From Oscillospiraceae bacterium (GTDB lineage: Bacteria > Bacillota > Clostridia > Oscillospirales > Oscillospiraceae), in the NCBI GenBank assembly GCA_015068025.1, contig SVLH01000015.1, positions 1-45,781 of the forward strand: a DNA stretch of 45,781 nucleotides. Direction: 5' to 3'. Under the pieces are notes generated by a model. It was given only the letters and a program-made list of their open reading frames with translations, made no database searches and had not been told where the DNA came from. The position numbers and the translations under genes are program-made. Positions within the stretch are counted from its first letter, which is position 1, and each line of letters starts with the position of its first letter. This document shows, in pieces, positions 1-8,524 of this stretch.

Positions 1-2101
1 AGACCACAGAAACAATATCGGTACCAAACACATTGTTCAGTATCAGAGTACCGGAGACAGCACCGGCAGAGGTGGTGCCATCATAGGTCTTGGTAACCAC
101 CAAATCATTTCCGGCAGAGACAGTCAGAGTACGTTTGGTCACAGTAAAAGTACCGGGAGTCACAGTAACAGCGTAGTTGTCCGCCGCGGCAGTACCGGTA
201 ATGCTGGTGCCGTTGAGAGCCGGAGTGACACTGATGACATTCTCCGCATCATTACCTACCAGAGCATTGGCAGGAACTGTCCATGTCCACTCAGGATCTG
301 CAGCACCGTACTCCTTGGTCTTGTCGTCCATGGCAATCGTAATCGGCTTCTTGTCCACGGTGACCTGGAAGGTCTTGGTGAAAGCAACGCCGCTCAAATC
401 CACGCCGCCTACCTGCTGGCCGTCAGCAATGGTAAATGTGGCAGTCACGTTATAGGGCGAGCCGGAAACTACAGGATATTTGCTGCCGTTCATGTCAATG
501 GTATACGTGCCGGTAACTTCGCCGGTCTCAACCGCTGTGATGGAAGCCGTGGTCTTACCGGTGACAGCCTCGAACAGTTCGCCCCAGGTGGCATCGCCAT
601 ACGTGGTGGAGGTGGTGGGGGTGCCCCAGCTGTCGTCCACCATGGCAGCCTTGTGCAAAGTGAGCTCCACAGATTGCATGGATTCCATGTCGGAAAGCGT
701 CACCTTGAACTTTGTGCCGCTTTCAGCATCCTTAGAGACCCACAACTTGCCGTTCGTGTGGTCTATCCCAACACCGGCAACAGAACCGTTCAATTTCCAC
801 TTATTGGTTTCGATTTTGTCGCCGAACTGGTCTTTCAGCGTGAACGTATACTCATTGTCAGTATCGTCCAGGGGGATCACCAGATTGGTCGTCTCGGTAG
901 TGATCTCATAAGCTTCAGCCTCAGCACGGTTGAGGGTAATGGCGTGCTCGGCGGACATTCCGCCGGCCGCAGCAGTGATGGTGACCTGTGTGCCGTCAGC
1001 GGCAGAGGAGTCCTCCACGGTGACGACACCGCCGGCGACCGTAGCCACGTCTTCATTGCTGGAAGTCCAGGTGACGGCGCCGGAGTACGCATCGCCATAC
1101 TGGTTCAGAACAGTGGCGGTCAGGGTCACGGTGGGCTTGCTTGCATCCAGTTTGCCGTTGATGGTGACGGTCTGATTGCCAGAGATTGCAATGCTGCTCA
1201 CCTGCTCCGCCGCGCGGGTAACGGTCAGTTGGGCGGTCTTGGCGTCGCCCTGGGAAACGCCGTCCTTGGCAGTTGCAGTAATGGTGTAGGAGTCGGCCTG
1301 CGCGTTCGCATCGACCGAAACGAGACCGCTCTCACTGATGGTCACACCCTGATCAGCGGGAACAACAGACCAGGTCACATCGTTGGTAATATCCGTTCCC
1401 TTGACAGAGACCGCACTGGCCTGCACGGTCTGTGCAGCTGCATTACCACCCTCCACTGTCACAGCAGAGCTGGCCAGGGAGACTTCATCGATGGTGGGCA
1501 GAGCGCCATTGATGGTGGCGGAAGCAGCGCCGCCGACGGACATCGTGTACGTCTTCTGGAAGCCGTCCAAATACATCAGGAAGTTGCCGTCGTCAATATC
1601 CTGCTTCAAACTGAATTCCACAGCGCCGGATTCCACTTCATCAGAAGCAACAGCAAACGTATAGGTCGCAATAGCGCTGCCGCTCGCAACACGGTATTCA
1701 GTAGACGAACTAGAAGCAAACAAGTTCTTCACGTACCCGGCATTGCTATTGTTGCTGGTTTGCAATTCTTGTACCTGTTCAAAGGTTCCGACGCCGGAAA
1801 TGGTAACATCATATTTGACGCCACTGGATACACCTTTGTATGTTAACGCATCTTTATCATACGCTAAAACCAACTGCAATGCAGACAGAGGGATAATATC
1901 TCCCTCGCTCGCAGTGGCAATGACTTCCACAGTGTATTCATTAGAACCCTCGCCATAGGTCCATTCTCCTGCCTGTACGTTCAGGGACAGGGAAATGGTG
2001 GCCTCTCCGGTGGCATTGGCTGCCGATGCCGGTGCGACCATCAAACTGGTCAACACGGTAAAAGCCAGCAGCAACGCCAATGCCTTTTTCAATGTTCTCA
2101 T
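1..2101 (-). CDS. Large secreted surface protein with N-terminal cohesin-like domain, Ig-like and MBG repeats (3' end outside window)
   Basis: The reading frame is open on the minus strand from an ATG at 2101 to the window edge (700 codons), so the C-terminus is missing. An upstream in-frame ATG at 2107 lies only 1 nt from the AGAGGGG ribosome site; the ATG at 2101 has a normal 7-nt spacing and is preferred. The protein starts MRTLKKALALLLAFTVL and has a signal peptide ending near AASA. Residues ~30-170 resemble a cohesin-type beta sandwich (LQLVLAYDKDALTYKGV). Several bacterial Ig-like (Big_2) modules follow, then MBG/YDG-type repeats with KEYGAADP and KTYDGTTSA motifs near the visible end. 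It is the last visible gene of an operon with the dockerin and cohesin-SLH genes. Likely extracellular or wall-associated; ligand unknown. Confidence 0.85.
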   Translation of the reverse strand, partial: MRTLKKALALLLAFTVLTSLMVAPASAANATGEATISLSLNVQAGEWTYGEGSNEYTVEVIATASEGDIIPLSALQLVLAYDKDALTYKGVSSGVKYDVTISGVGTFEQVQELQTSNNSNAGYVKNLFASSSSTEYRVASGSAIATYTFAVASDEVESGAVEFSLKQDIDDGNFLMYLDGFQKTYTMSVGGAASATINGALPTIDEVSLASSAVTVEGGNAAAQTVQASAVSVKGTDITNDVTWSVVPADQGVTISESGLVSVDANAQADSYTITATAKDGVSQGDAKTAQLTVTRAAEQVSSIAISGNQTVTINGKLDASKPTVTLTATVLNQYGDAYSGAVTWTSSNEDVATVAGGVVTVEDSSAADGTQVTITAAAGGMSAEHAITLNRAEAEAYEITTETTNLVIPLDDTDNEYTFTLKDQFGDKIETNKWKLNGSVAGVGIDHTNGKLWVSKDAESGTKFKVTLSDMESMQSVELTLHKAAMVDDSWGTPTTSTTYGDATWGELFEAVTGKTTASITAVETGEVTGTYTIDMNGSKYPVVSGSPYNVTATFTIADGQQVGGVDLSGVAFTKTFQVTVDKKPITIAMDDKTKEYGAADPEWTWTVPANALVGNDAENVISVTPALNGTSITGTAAADNYAVTVTPGTFTVTKRTLTVSAGNDLVVTKTYDGTTSAGAVSGTLILNNVFGTDIVSVV

Positions 2102-2124
2102 AGTCATACCCCTCTATTCACTCA

Positions 2125-2832
2125 TTATTGAAATCCAGTGATTCTTTCAAGAAAATAGTCGATGATTTTGGCTGCGTCATTGACGTTGACGTAATCATCA
2201 CCATTCACATTTGCCGCCAGGAGCGCAACCCCCGTCAAAGGTGCTCTCTCCAAGAAATGGTCGATGACCTTGGCTGCATCCGCAACATTGATGTAAGAGT
2301 CCTCATCCACATCGCCAACAGTATACAGCGCTTCCGTATATTCCGTATAGGTGTCGTCCACCGCATAGTTCAGAGGAACCCCGATGGTGGTGAAATCCTC
2401 ACGGCTGCTGGTGATATACAGCGTCAGGTTCGTGCCGGTTTCCGGCAGCATAGGATAGACATCGAAGGTGACACTGCCTGTGTCCGTGACCGTCTGATCA
2501 ATGTAACAGATGGTATCGGAAGCGGTGGGCAGGCCGTCGCCCGTCACCAGCAGAACCAGAAACCGGTCATTTTCTTCCGCAGGACCGGTGTAGGTCACGC
2601 TGAGGCGCTCCGCACTCTCATAGTATTCGGAAGTGCCCTGTCCCACTGCGGCAGTGGTAGGATCCACCTTGATATCGTCCGCCGTACGGGGCTCGATGGT
2701 CACATTGTCCGCTGTGCCGATCTCATAAAAGCCCGCTTTCAGGCTTCGCTGCTCACCTTCTGCCGAAGCAGTGGCACACAGCAAGGCTGCCATCAGCGCG
2801 GTCATTAAAAGAACGCTCAAAATTCGTTTCAT
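2125..2832 (-). CDS. Secreted protein with C-terminal type I dockerin
   Basis: A 235-residue product with signal peptide (MKRILSVLLMTALMAALLC...ASA), a ~130-residue N-terminal region I do not recognise, and a C-terminal dockerin. The two dockerin calcium loops read GDVDEDSYINVADAAKVIDHFL and, as the second, ANVNGDDYVNVNDAAKIIDYFL; both keep the D/N-x-D/N-x-D pattern with a final Asp. In known systems dockerins bind cohesins, and the genes on both sides carry cohesin-like domains, so this is a plausible partner of its neighbours. ATG 2832 was chosen over the GTG at 2835 because GAGAGG lies 7 nt upstream. It begins 15 nt after the upstream gene's stop, consistent with one operon. Confidence 0.85.
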   Translation of the reverse strand: MKRILSVLLMTALMAALLCATASAEGEQRSLKAGFYEIGTADNVTIEPRTADDIKVDPTTAAVGQGTSEYYESAERLSVTYTGPAEENDRFLVLLVTGDGLPTASDTICYIDQTVTDTGSVTFDVYPMLPETGTNLTLYITSSREDFTTIGVPLNYAVDDTYTEYTEALYTVGDVDEDSYINVADAAKVIDHFLERAPLTGVALLAANVNGDDYVNVNDAAKIIDYFLERITGFQ

Positions 2833-2847
2833 CACTCCACCTCTCCC

Positions 2848-3987
2848 TTATCGTGTTCCGATTTTTTCGGCATAGTTTACCAGAATTTTTGCCAGCTGAC
2901 CTCTCGTCGCCGCATTGGTCGCCCCCAGTGTGGTGGGGGTGGTTCCGGAGATCAACTCATTGTATACGGCCCAGTACAGCGAAGTCCTGGCCCAGTCAGG
3001 GAGTCCGGCACTGTCCGTGAATCTGTCATTATAAATTTCAGTAAACAGGACCTCCTGCCCGCTCTTTCCTCCCGCATACAGGAACAAAACCTTCATAGCC
3101 GCCTGGCGGCTCAACGGATCCGAGGGGGCAAAGGTAGTGGCGGTGCGCCCGTTGATGTAGCCCTGCTCATAGGCCCAGGCAATGGCGGACCTGAACTCCG
3201 CGTTTATGCCGACGATATCGGTAAAGGGCGTTTTACCGCTGCTTTCCGGACTTCCCGCCATACGCCAGAGCATCGTAACGAACTGGGCGCGGGTCACCTG
3301 ATTGCCGGGGCGGAAACTTCCGTCAGAATATCCACGGATCAAACCCATACTCGCCGCCTTTTCGATATAGGCCGAAGCCCAGTGGCTGCCCGGCACATCG
3401 GTAAAGGTCTGGGGCAGGGGCGCCGTGATATCCTCTTCCTCCGGCTTGTCCGTTGTCTCTGGTTTGGTGGCAGTTCCGGGGGCGGGCTGCACGGGAACCG
3501 GAGGCTGAACCATCGGCTGTTCCGGGGCAACGTGGCTGGGGATGTTCACCGTATGATTGATGTCACTTCTGTCCGTGCCAATCAGTACGATGTCTTTCAG
3601 CGCAAAGGCGGGATTGCCCGCAGAGCGCACCTTAAACGTATAGGTGGCCAGGATGCCGTCTCCCGAAAAATGATCGAAGGCCACCGCTGCCACTTTCGCG
3701 CCGCTGCCTCCTGAGGGGTTCGACCCGCCCACAACAGAGTCGCTGAGCACAGTTCCCATAGAAATTTCTATGCACTCCACCACCGTCTTGTCAAAGGCAA
3801 GGGTCAGTTGTACCGCGCCCAGTCCGGGATTCCCGGAAACGGAAATTGAAGCCTCAAAGGTCTCTCCTGCCGCAGGCAGGGCATCCGGTGCCACAATTTC
3901 CAGTTCTGTTTCTGCTGCATAAGCCGGAAGTGCCAACACAATGAATAAGCACACGGCCATCAACACAGAACCCAAACGTCTCCTCAT
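2848..3987 (-). CDS. Cohesin-SLH cell-surface anchoring protein
   Basis: A 379-residue product. Signal peptide MRRRLGSVLMAVCLFIVLALPAYA is followed by a cohesin domain (about residues 27-155; GETFEASISVSGNPGLGAVQ and a long strand ending VLIGTDRS), a Pro/Thr/Glu-rich linker, and three SLH repeats (FTDVPGSHWASAYIEKA, then FTDIVGINAEF..AIAWAYEQGYI, then a third near the end). SLH domains bind secondary wall polymers, and the cohesin would hold dockerin proteins at the surface. ATG 3987 is preferred over an upstream in-frame start at 4044 because GGGGGGAG sits 7 nt before it. First gene of the surface cluster, with a good promoter at 4102-4130. Domain calls are from sequence pattern; partner binding is inferred. 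Confidence 0.88.
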   Translation of the reverse strand: MRRRLGSVLMAVCLFIVLALPAYAAETELEIVAPDALPAAGETFEASISVSGNPGLGAVQLTLAFDKTVVECIEISMGTVLSDSVVGGSNPSGGSGAKVAAVAFDHFSGDGILATYTFKVRSAGNPAFALKDIVLIGTDRSDINHTVNIPSHVAPEQPMVQPPVPVQPAPGTATKPETTDKPEEEDITAPLPQTFTDVPGSHWASAYIEKAASMGLIRGYSDGSFRPGNQVTRAQFVTMLWRMAGSPESSGKTPFTDIVGINAEFRSAIAWAYEQGYINGRTATTFAPSDPLSRQAAMKVLFLYAGGKSGQEVLFTEIYNDRFTDSAGLPDWARTSLYWAVYNELISGTTPTTLGATNAATRGQLAKILVNYAEKIGTR

Positions 3988-4101
3988 TTCCACACTCCCC
4001 CCGTGCATCCGGCGCACATTCTTGTTAAAAAACGGTTGGTACAACTCGCTTTTATTTCATCAGGAAATATTGCTGCACTCCCCGCCATTTTAGTATAAAT
4101 G

Positions 4102-4130
4102 AGTATACCACCGATTTCTTTTATTTACAA
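4102..4130 (-). promoter_or_regulatory. Sigma-70-type promoter of the cohesin/dockerin operon
   Basis: On the minus strand, -35 TTGTAA (4130-4125) and -10 TATACT (4107-4102) are separated by exactly 17 bp. It lies about 110 bp upstream of the cohesin-SLH start and reads toward it. Confidence 0.7.
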
Positions 4131-4221
4131 GGTTTTTCCGGTTTCCCGCTTCGGTTTTCCTGAAATTTATGAAACATCACAAAATCCAAAACTATATTGG
4201 GACGTTCCGCTATCATAAACG

Positions 4222-4250
4222 CGCCCGGCAGACAAAATGCCTGCCGGGCG
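4222..4250 (-). terminator. Terminator hairpin after the RND efflux operon
   Basis: A GC-rich stem CGCCCGGCAG/CTGCCGGGCG with an 8-9 nt loop lies 10 nt after the stop of the RND pump gene. The T-run is weak in the minus direction and better on the plus strand (GGTTTCTTTC). Confidence 0.6.
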
Positions 4251-4259
4251 GTTTCTTTC

Positions 4260-7200
4260 TTATACGGGCTGCGCCTCGGCAGCAGCCTTCTTTTTGCGCT
4301 TTTTGGGGGTCATATTGTCGATCACAGAGTAATACACCGGCGTGAATACCAGCGTGATAACAGTGGAGATGATCATGCCGCTCATCATGGTGATGCCCAT
4401 GTCGCTCATGATCTCCAGCGTGTTGCCCATGGCCGCGGCCATGGGGATCATGGCCAGCACCGTGGTGACGGTGGTCATCATCACCGGGCGGATACGCAGG
4501 GGGCAGGCTTTCAGGATCGCGTCCTCGCGGCTCTCGCCGCGCTGACGGCGGATGTTGATATAGTCCACCAGAATGATGGAGTTATTGACCACCGTGCCCG
4601 CCAGCATGATCAGCGCCACCAGCGAGATCATGGACAGGTCGCGACCCGTCAGGGGCAGCGCCACCAGCGCACCGCTGAAGGCCACCGGCAGAATCATCAT
4701 CACGATGATCGGCATCAGGAAGGACTCGAACTGCGCCGCCAGCACAAAGTACACCAGACCCAGCGCCACCACCAGCGCCAACAGCAGATCAGAGAAGCTG
4801 TCCATCATCTCGGAATAGCTGCCGGAGATCTCTGCGGTGTAGCCTTCGGGCAGCTGATAGGCGTCCAGAATGGCGGTGATCTCCCGGGTCATGGCAGTCA
4901 CATTGCCGCTGATGGTATTGCCGGTGATGGATACCTGGCGGGACTGATTCACACGGGCAATGGTCTGGGGCAGCTGCACAATGTCCACATAAGCTACGGT
5001 ATACAGCGGCACATAGCCTCCTCTGGGCGTGGATACCGGCATGGAGCGCAGGGCATCCAGGCTGGTGGAGGAAGCGCCGTCGCCGCGAACCACCACATCC
5101 AGCGCCTTGTTGTCGATGGTCACGGAGGTGGCCGTTTCACCCGTCAGTTCGGAGCGGACGGCGGCACCGATGTTGGCAGCGGTCAGTCCGTACTGGGCGG
5201 CAGCCTCGCGGTTGATGCTCACCTTCACCTGCGGCACCTGCTCCGCCACGGAGCTGCTGACATCCACGGCATCCGGCAGCGCGCCGATCCGCTTGGCCAG
5301 ATCGTCCGCGATCATGGAGAGCGTACCGTAGTCAACGCCCGTAATGTCCACGCTGATCTCATTGCCGCTCATCATGGCCGTCATGTCGGAGGACACGATG
5401 GAGATCTCGCAGCCGGCGATGTCCTGCAGGTGCAGGCGCAGGTCGTTGGCCACATCATCACTGCTCCGTTCCCGCTGGCTCTTGTCGGTCAGGGTCAGGG
5501 TCAGAGAGGCACTTTCCGCCTGGGCAGTGTAGTACATACTCACCAGTTCCGGCACTTCCCGCTCGGCGATGGTAGCGACCCGATCTGCAATCGCGGTAGT
5601 CTCATCCACCTGGGAGCCGATGGGGGTGGTGATGGTCACGGCCAGCTGTCCCATATCCATGGAAGGCAGCAGCACCGCGTTGGTGGACAGACAGCCTGCC
5701 ACAAAGATGACCACCAGCGCAGAGGATACAAACATACCGGTTTTGAGGTGATGCACGAAGAAGCCCAGCAGCTTCAGATACACGCGGCGCATCCAGCCGA
5801 CCACCTTGCCCGGCAGCGCAGCCAGCCCACCGGTCTTTTTCTCCGCGCGTTTGAGCTGATCCCGACGCACCTTCTCCTCGTCCAGCATCAGGTAGCACAG
5901 CAGCGGCACAAGCGTCACCGCGATGGCCATGGAGCCAAGAATCAGGAAGGAGATCGTCAGGCAGAAATCGTCAAAAAGCATGCCCGCCATACCGCCGGAA
6001 AGGCCGATGGGCAGGAACACCGCCACCGTAGTCAGGGTAGACGCCACAACAGAGGTGATAACTTCCTGGGTGCCCTCCACGCAGGCAGTCATCCGATCCT
6101 TGCCTGCCGCAGCGTAGCGGTAGATGTTTTCCAGCACCACGATGGAGTTATCCACGATCATGCCCACGCCCATGGCAATGCCGCCAAGGCTCATCATGTT
6201 CATGGTCAGATCCATGGCGTTCATCAGCACGAACACCAGCAGGATACACACCGGCATGGACACCGCGATGGTCATGGTGGCCGCCCACCGACGCAGGAAC
6301 AAAAGAACCACCACGGCGGCCAGCACCATGCCTACGATGATATTGGAAAGCGCCGCCTCCACCGCCATATCGATGAAGCTGGTGGCAAGATAGGGCAGAG
6401 TGTAGTGGATGCTGCGGTTTTCCGCCGCCAGTTCCGCCATACGCGCCTCCACGGCGTCGGCCGTCTGGGCCTCGTTTGCACCGGACTGCTTGGTTACCTG
6501 CAGCAGCACACAGGCGCTGCCGTCCATCATGGCGATGGTATCGGTTTCAGAGGATTCCAGCACCACATTCGCCACTTCGTTCAGCCGGATGGTCCCACCG
6601 GTGGGCAGGGCAATGAGCATATTGGCCACATCGTCCACGCTCTCGAACTGGGCGTCCGTACTGACGGTCAGGCTCTTGCTGCCGTTTTGAATGTCACCGC
6701 CGGGATACAGCAGATTTTCCGCCATCAGGAGCTGGGCAATATAAGCGTTGGAAAGGCCGAAGCCCGCCGCACGGGCAGGGTCGATTTCCACGGCGATCTG
6801 CTTCGTCACGCCGCCGCTGACGGACACGGAGGCCACGCCGTCGATGCGTTCCAGGGCAGGGACGACCACGTCCTCCGCCAGCGTCTGCAGCTGGCTGAGA
6901 TCGTCTCCCATCAGCGCCACCATAGCCGTGGGCAGGATGTCGCTGAGGTTCATGTTGATGATCACGGGATCTATGGCTCCGTCCGGCAGGGACAGCGCAT
7001 CGAATTTCTCACGCAGCTTGCTGGCCGTGATGTCCAGATCGGTACCGTCGGCATAGGTGATCTGGATCTGGGTGATCCCGTCAGAGGATGTGGAGGCAAC
7101 CTCCTCCACGCCGGGCACGGACATGATGGCCGTTTCCAGCGGGCGGGTAATCAGTTCCTCCATATCGCTGGGGGTGGCGCCGTTGTAGTAGCAAACCACC

Positions 7201-7337
7201 ACCGCCATGGGCGCCTCCACATCGGGCAGCAGCGACATCTGCAGCCGGGTGGTAAATACCACGCCGAACACGGCGATCATAATGACCGCCAGCAGCGTTG
7301 TCACCCGATGCTTGATACAGAATTTGGCTATATTCAT
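4260..7337 (-). CDS. RND-superfamily (HAE1/AcrB-type) efflux transporter
   Basis: 1025 residues, the normal length for AcrB-like pumps. It begins MNIAKFCIKHRVTTLLAVIM (TM1) with a large extracytoplasmic loop containing the MSLLPDVEAPMAVVVCYYNGATP region. It keeps the TM4 signature GIAMGVGMIVDNSIVVLENIYRY, a second large loop, and TVVNNSIILVDYIN in the second half. It should export small hydrophobic compounds driven by ion flux. Its ATG directly follows the stop of the fusion-protein gene (0 nt gap), so the two are translationally linked. It is the last gene of the tetR-tolC-MFP-RND operon. Substrate cannot be told from sequence. Confidence 0.95.
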   Translation of the reverse strand: MNIAKFCIKHRVTTLLAVIMIAVFGVVFTTRLQMSLLPDVEAPMAVVVCYYNGATPSDMEELITRPLETAIMSVPGVEEVASTSSDGITQIQITYADGTDLDITASKLREKFDALSLPDGAIDPVIINMNLSDILPTAMVALMGDDLSQLQTLAEDVVVPALERIDGVASVSVSGGVTKQIAVEIDPARAAGFGLSNAYIAQLLMAENLLYPGGDIQNGSKSLTVSTDAQFESVDDVANMLIALPTGGTIRLNEVANVVLESSETDTIAMMDGSACVLLQVTKQSGANEAQTADAVEARMAELAAENRSIHYTLPYLATSFIDMAVEAALSNIIVGMVLAAVVVLLFLRRWAATMTIAVSMPVCILLVFVLMNAMDLTMNMMSLGGIAMGVGMIVDNSIVVLENIYRYAAAGKDRMTACVEGTQEVITSVVASTLTTVAVFLPIGLSGGMAGMLFDDFCLTISFLILGSMAIAVTLVPLLCYLMLDEEKVRRDQLKRAEKKTGGLAALPGKVVGWMRRVYLKLLGFFVHHLKTGMFVSSALVVIFVAGCLSTNAVLLPSMDMGQLAVTITTPIGSQVDETTAIADRVATIAEREVPELVSMYYTAQAESASLTLTLTDKSQRERSSDDVANDLRLHLQDIAGCEISIVSSDMTAMMSGNEISVDITGVDYGTLSMIADDLAKRIGALPDAVDVSSSVAEQVPQVKVSINREAAAQYGLTAANIGAAVRSELTGETATSVTIDNKALDVVVRGDGASSTSLDALRSMPVSTPRGGYVPLYTVAYVDIVQLPQTIARVNQSRQVSITGNTISGNVTAMTREITAILDAYQLPEGYTAEISGSYSEMMDSFSDLLLALVVALGLVYFVLAAQFESFLMPIIVMMILPVAFSGALVALPLTGRDLSMISLVALIMLAGTVVNNSIILVDYINIRRQRGESREDAILKACPLRIRPVMMTTVTTVLAMIPMAAAMGNTLEIMSDMGITMMSGMIISTVITLVFTPVYYSVIDNMTPKKRKKKAAAEAQPV

Positions 7338-8513
7338 TTATGCCTCCCCGGAGACGATGCGGACAGCATCTCCCTCCATCAGATAGGCCTGACCCACCGT
7401 CACCAGCTGCTGCCCCGCTTCAAGGCCGGACACCACTTCCGTTACACCGCTGCCGGTCAGTCCGGTCACGATCTCCACATAATGGGCAACATCATTCTCC
7501 ACCACATAAACATACTGCTTGCCGTTGCTGGTGAGAATGGCCTCCGTGGGGATGACGATGGTATCCCGGGACACACCGGTGTGGAAGATCACGTCCGCAG
7601 ACATGCCAGAAAGCAGACCGTCCGCTTCCGCAGGCACGGCCAGCGTCACGGTGTACAGCTTGGTCTGCATGTTGGCCATCCGTTCCACAGAACGGATGAC
7701 TGCCGCGAATTCCTGCTCTGCGGCGCCGACAGACACGCTGGCCGTATCGCCCACGGAAAGCTTGGGTACCAGCGCCTCGGAAACGGAGACGACGATCTTC
7801 ATCTCCTCCTCGCCGTCAATGACTGCCAGAGGCGAGGAGGGAGACACATACACATTCTCCGTAGCGTTGATGCTCACCAGCGTGCCGGAGGCCGGTGCGA
7901 CGACGTTGCCGGCAGCATCCACATTTTCCAGCGCGGTATCCAGCTGCTCCACGCCGCTCTTGGCGTTCTGCACCGCCGCCTCCAGCTGTGCCAGCGTCGC
8001 ATTCCGGCCGGCCACGGCAGACTGGTAGCTCAGCTCCGCCTGATCCACTTCCAGCTGGGAGGCGGCACCGATGGCCAGCAGTGCGCGGGTATTGGCCACA
8101 TTGTCCTCCGCCAGCTTCACCTGCTTATCCAGAATCGCCTTCTGGTCCTGATAGCTCTGCACGGCAGAGTTGTAGCTGATGAGGGCGGCCTGATAGGAGG
8201 ACTGCGTGCTGCTCAGATCCAGCGTGCAGAGGATGTCGCCCGCCTTCACTTCATCGCCCGCCTTTGCATGGACTGCGGTGCATTTTGCCGTCACCGTGAT
8301 CATCACGGTGCTGGTGCTGTCCGTGGCCAGCATGCCGGACACCTTATTTTCCGTAGCGAGGGTATCTGCCGTCACGGTTTCCACCTGCACGGCAATACCG
8401 GTAGCAGGCGCGTCGCCCTGCACCGGCTCGTTCTTCTCTCCGCAGGCTGCCAAAGACAGCAGCATGACAAACGCCAGTCCAAAGACTGCCGGTTTTTTCA
8501 GTTTCATCGTCAT
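7338..8513 (-). CDS. HlyD/AcrA-type membrane fusion lipoprotein of RND efflux system
   Basis: About 391 residues. The N-terminus MTMKLKKPAVFGLAFVMLLSLAACGEK has a lipobox (LAAC), so it is probably anchored in the membrane by lipid. It has the usual layout: biotinyl-lipoyl-like half motif (KAGDEVKAGDILCTLD), a helical hairpin of ~90 residues, the second lipoyl half (VVAPASGTLVSINATENVYV), then beta-barrel and membrane-proximal domains. ATG 8513 follows GGGAGG by 4 nt; ATG 8507 and an ATG at 8525 that overlaps the previous stop (TGATG) are alternatives. It would connect the RND pump with the TolC-like protein. Confidence 0.92.
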   Translation of the reverse strand: MTMKLKKPAVFGLAFVMLLSLAACGEKNEPVQGDAPATGIAVQVETVTADTLATENKVSGMLATDSTSTVMITVTAKCTAVHAKAGDEVKAGDILCTLDLSSTQSSYQAALISYNSAVQSYQDQKAILDKQVKLAEDNVANTRALLAIGAASQLEVDQAELSYQSAVAGRNATLAQLEAAVQNAKSGVEQLDTALENVDAAGNVVAPASGTLVSINATENVYVSPSSPLAVIDGEEEMKIVVSVSEALVPKLSVGDTASVSVGAAEQEFAAVIRSVERMANMQTKLYTVTLAVPAEADGLLSGMSADVIFHTGVSRDTIVIPTEAILTSNGKQYVYVVENDVAHYVEIVTGLTGSGVTEVVSGLEAGQQLVTVGQAYLMEGDAVRIVSGEA

Positions 8514-8524
8514 TGTTCCTCCCA

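Noticed and set aside
653-1846. Long plus-strand open frame
   Set aside because: It is the mirror of the minus-strand surface protein: no ribosome site, low-complexity composition, and the minus frame has signal peptide and domain motifs.
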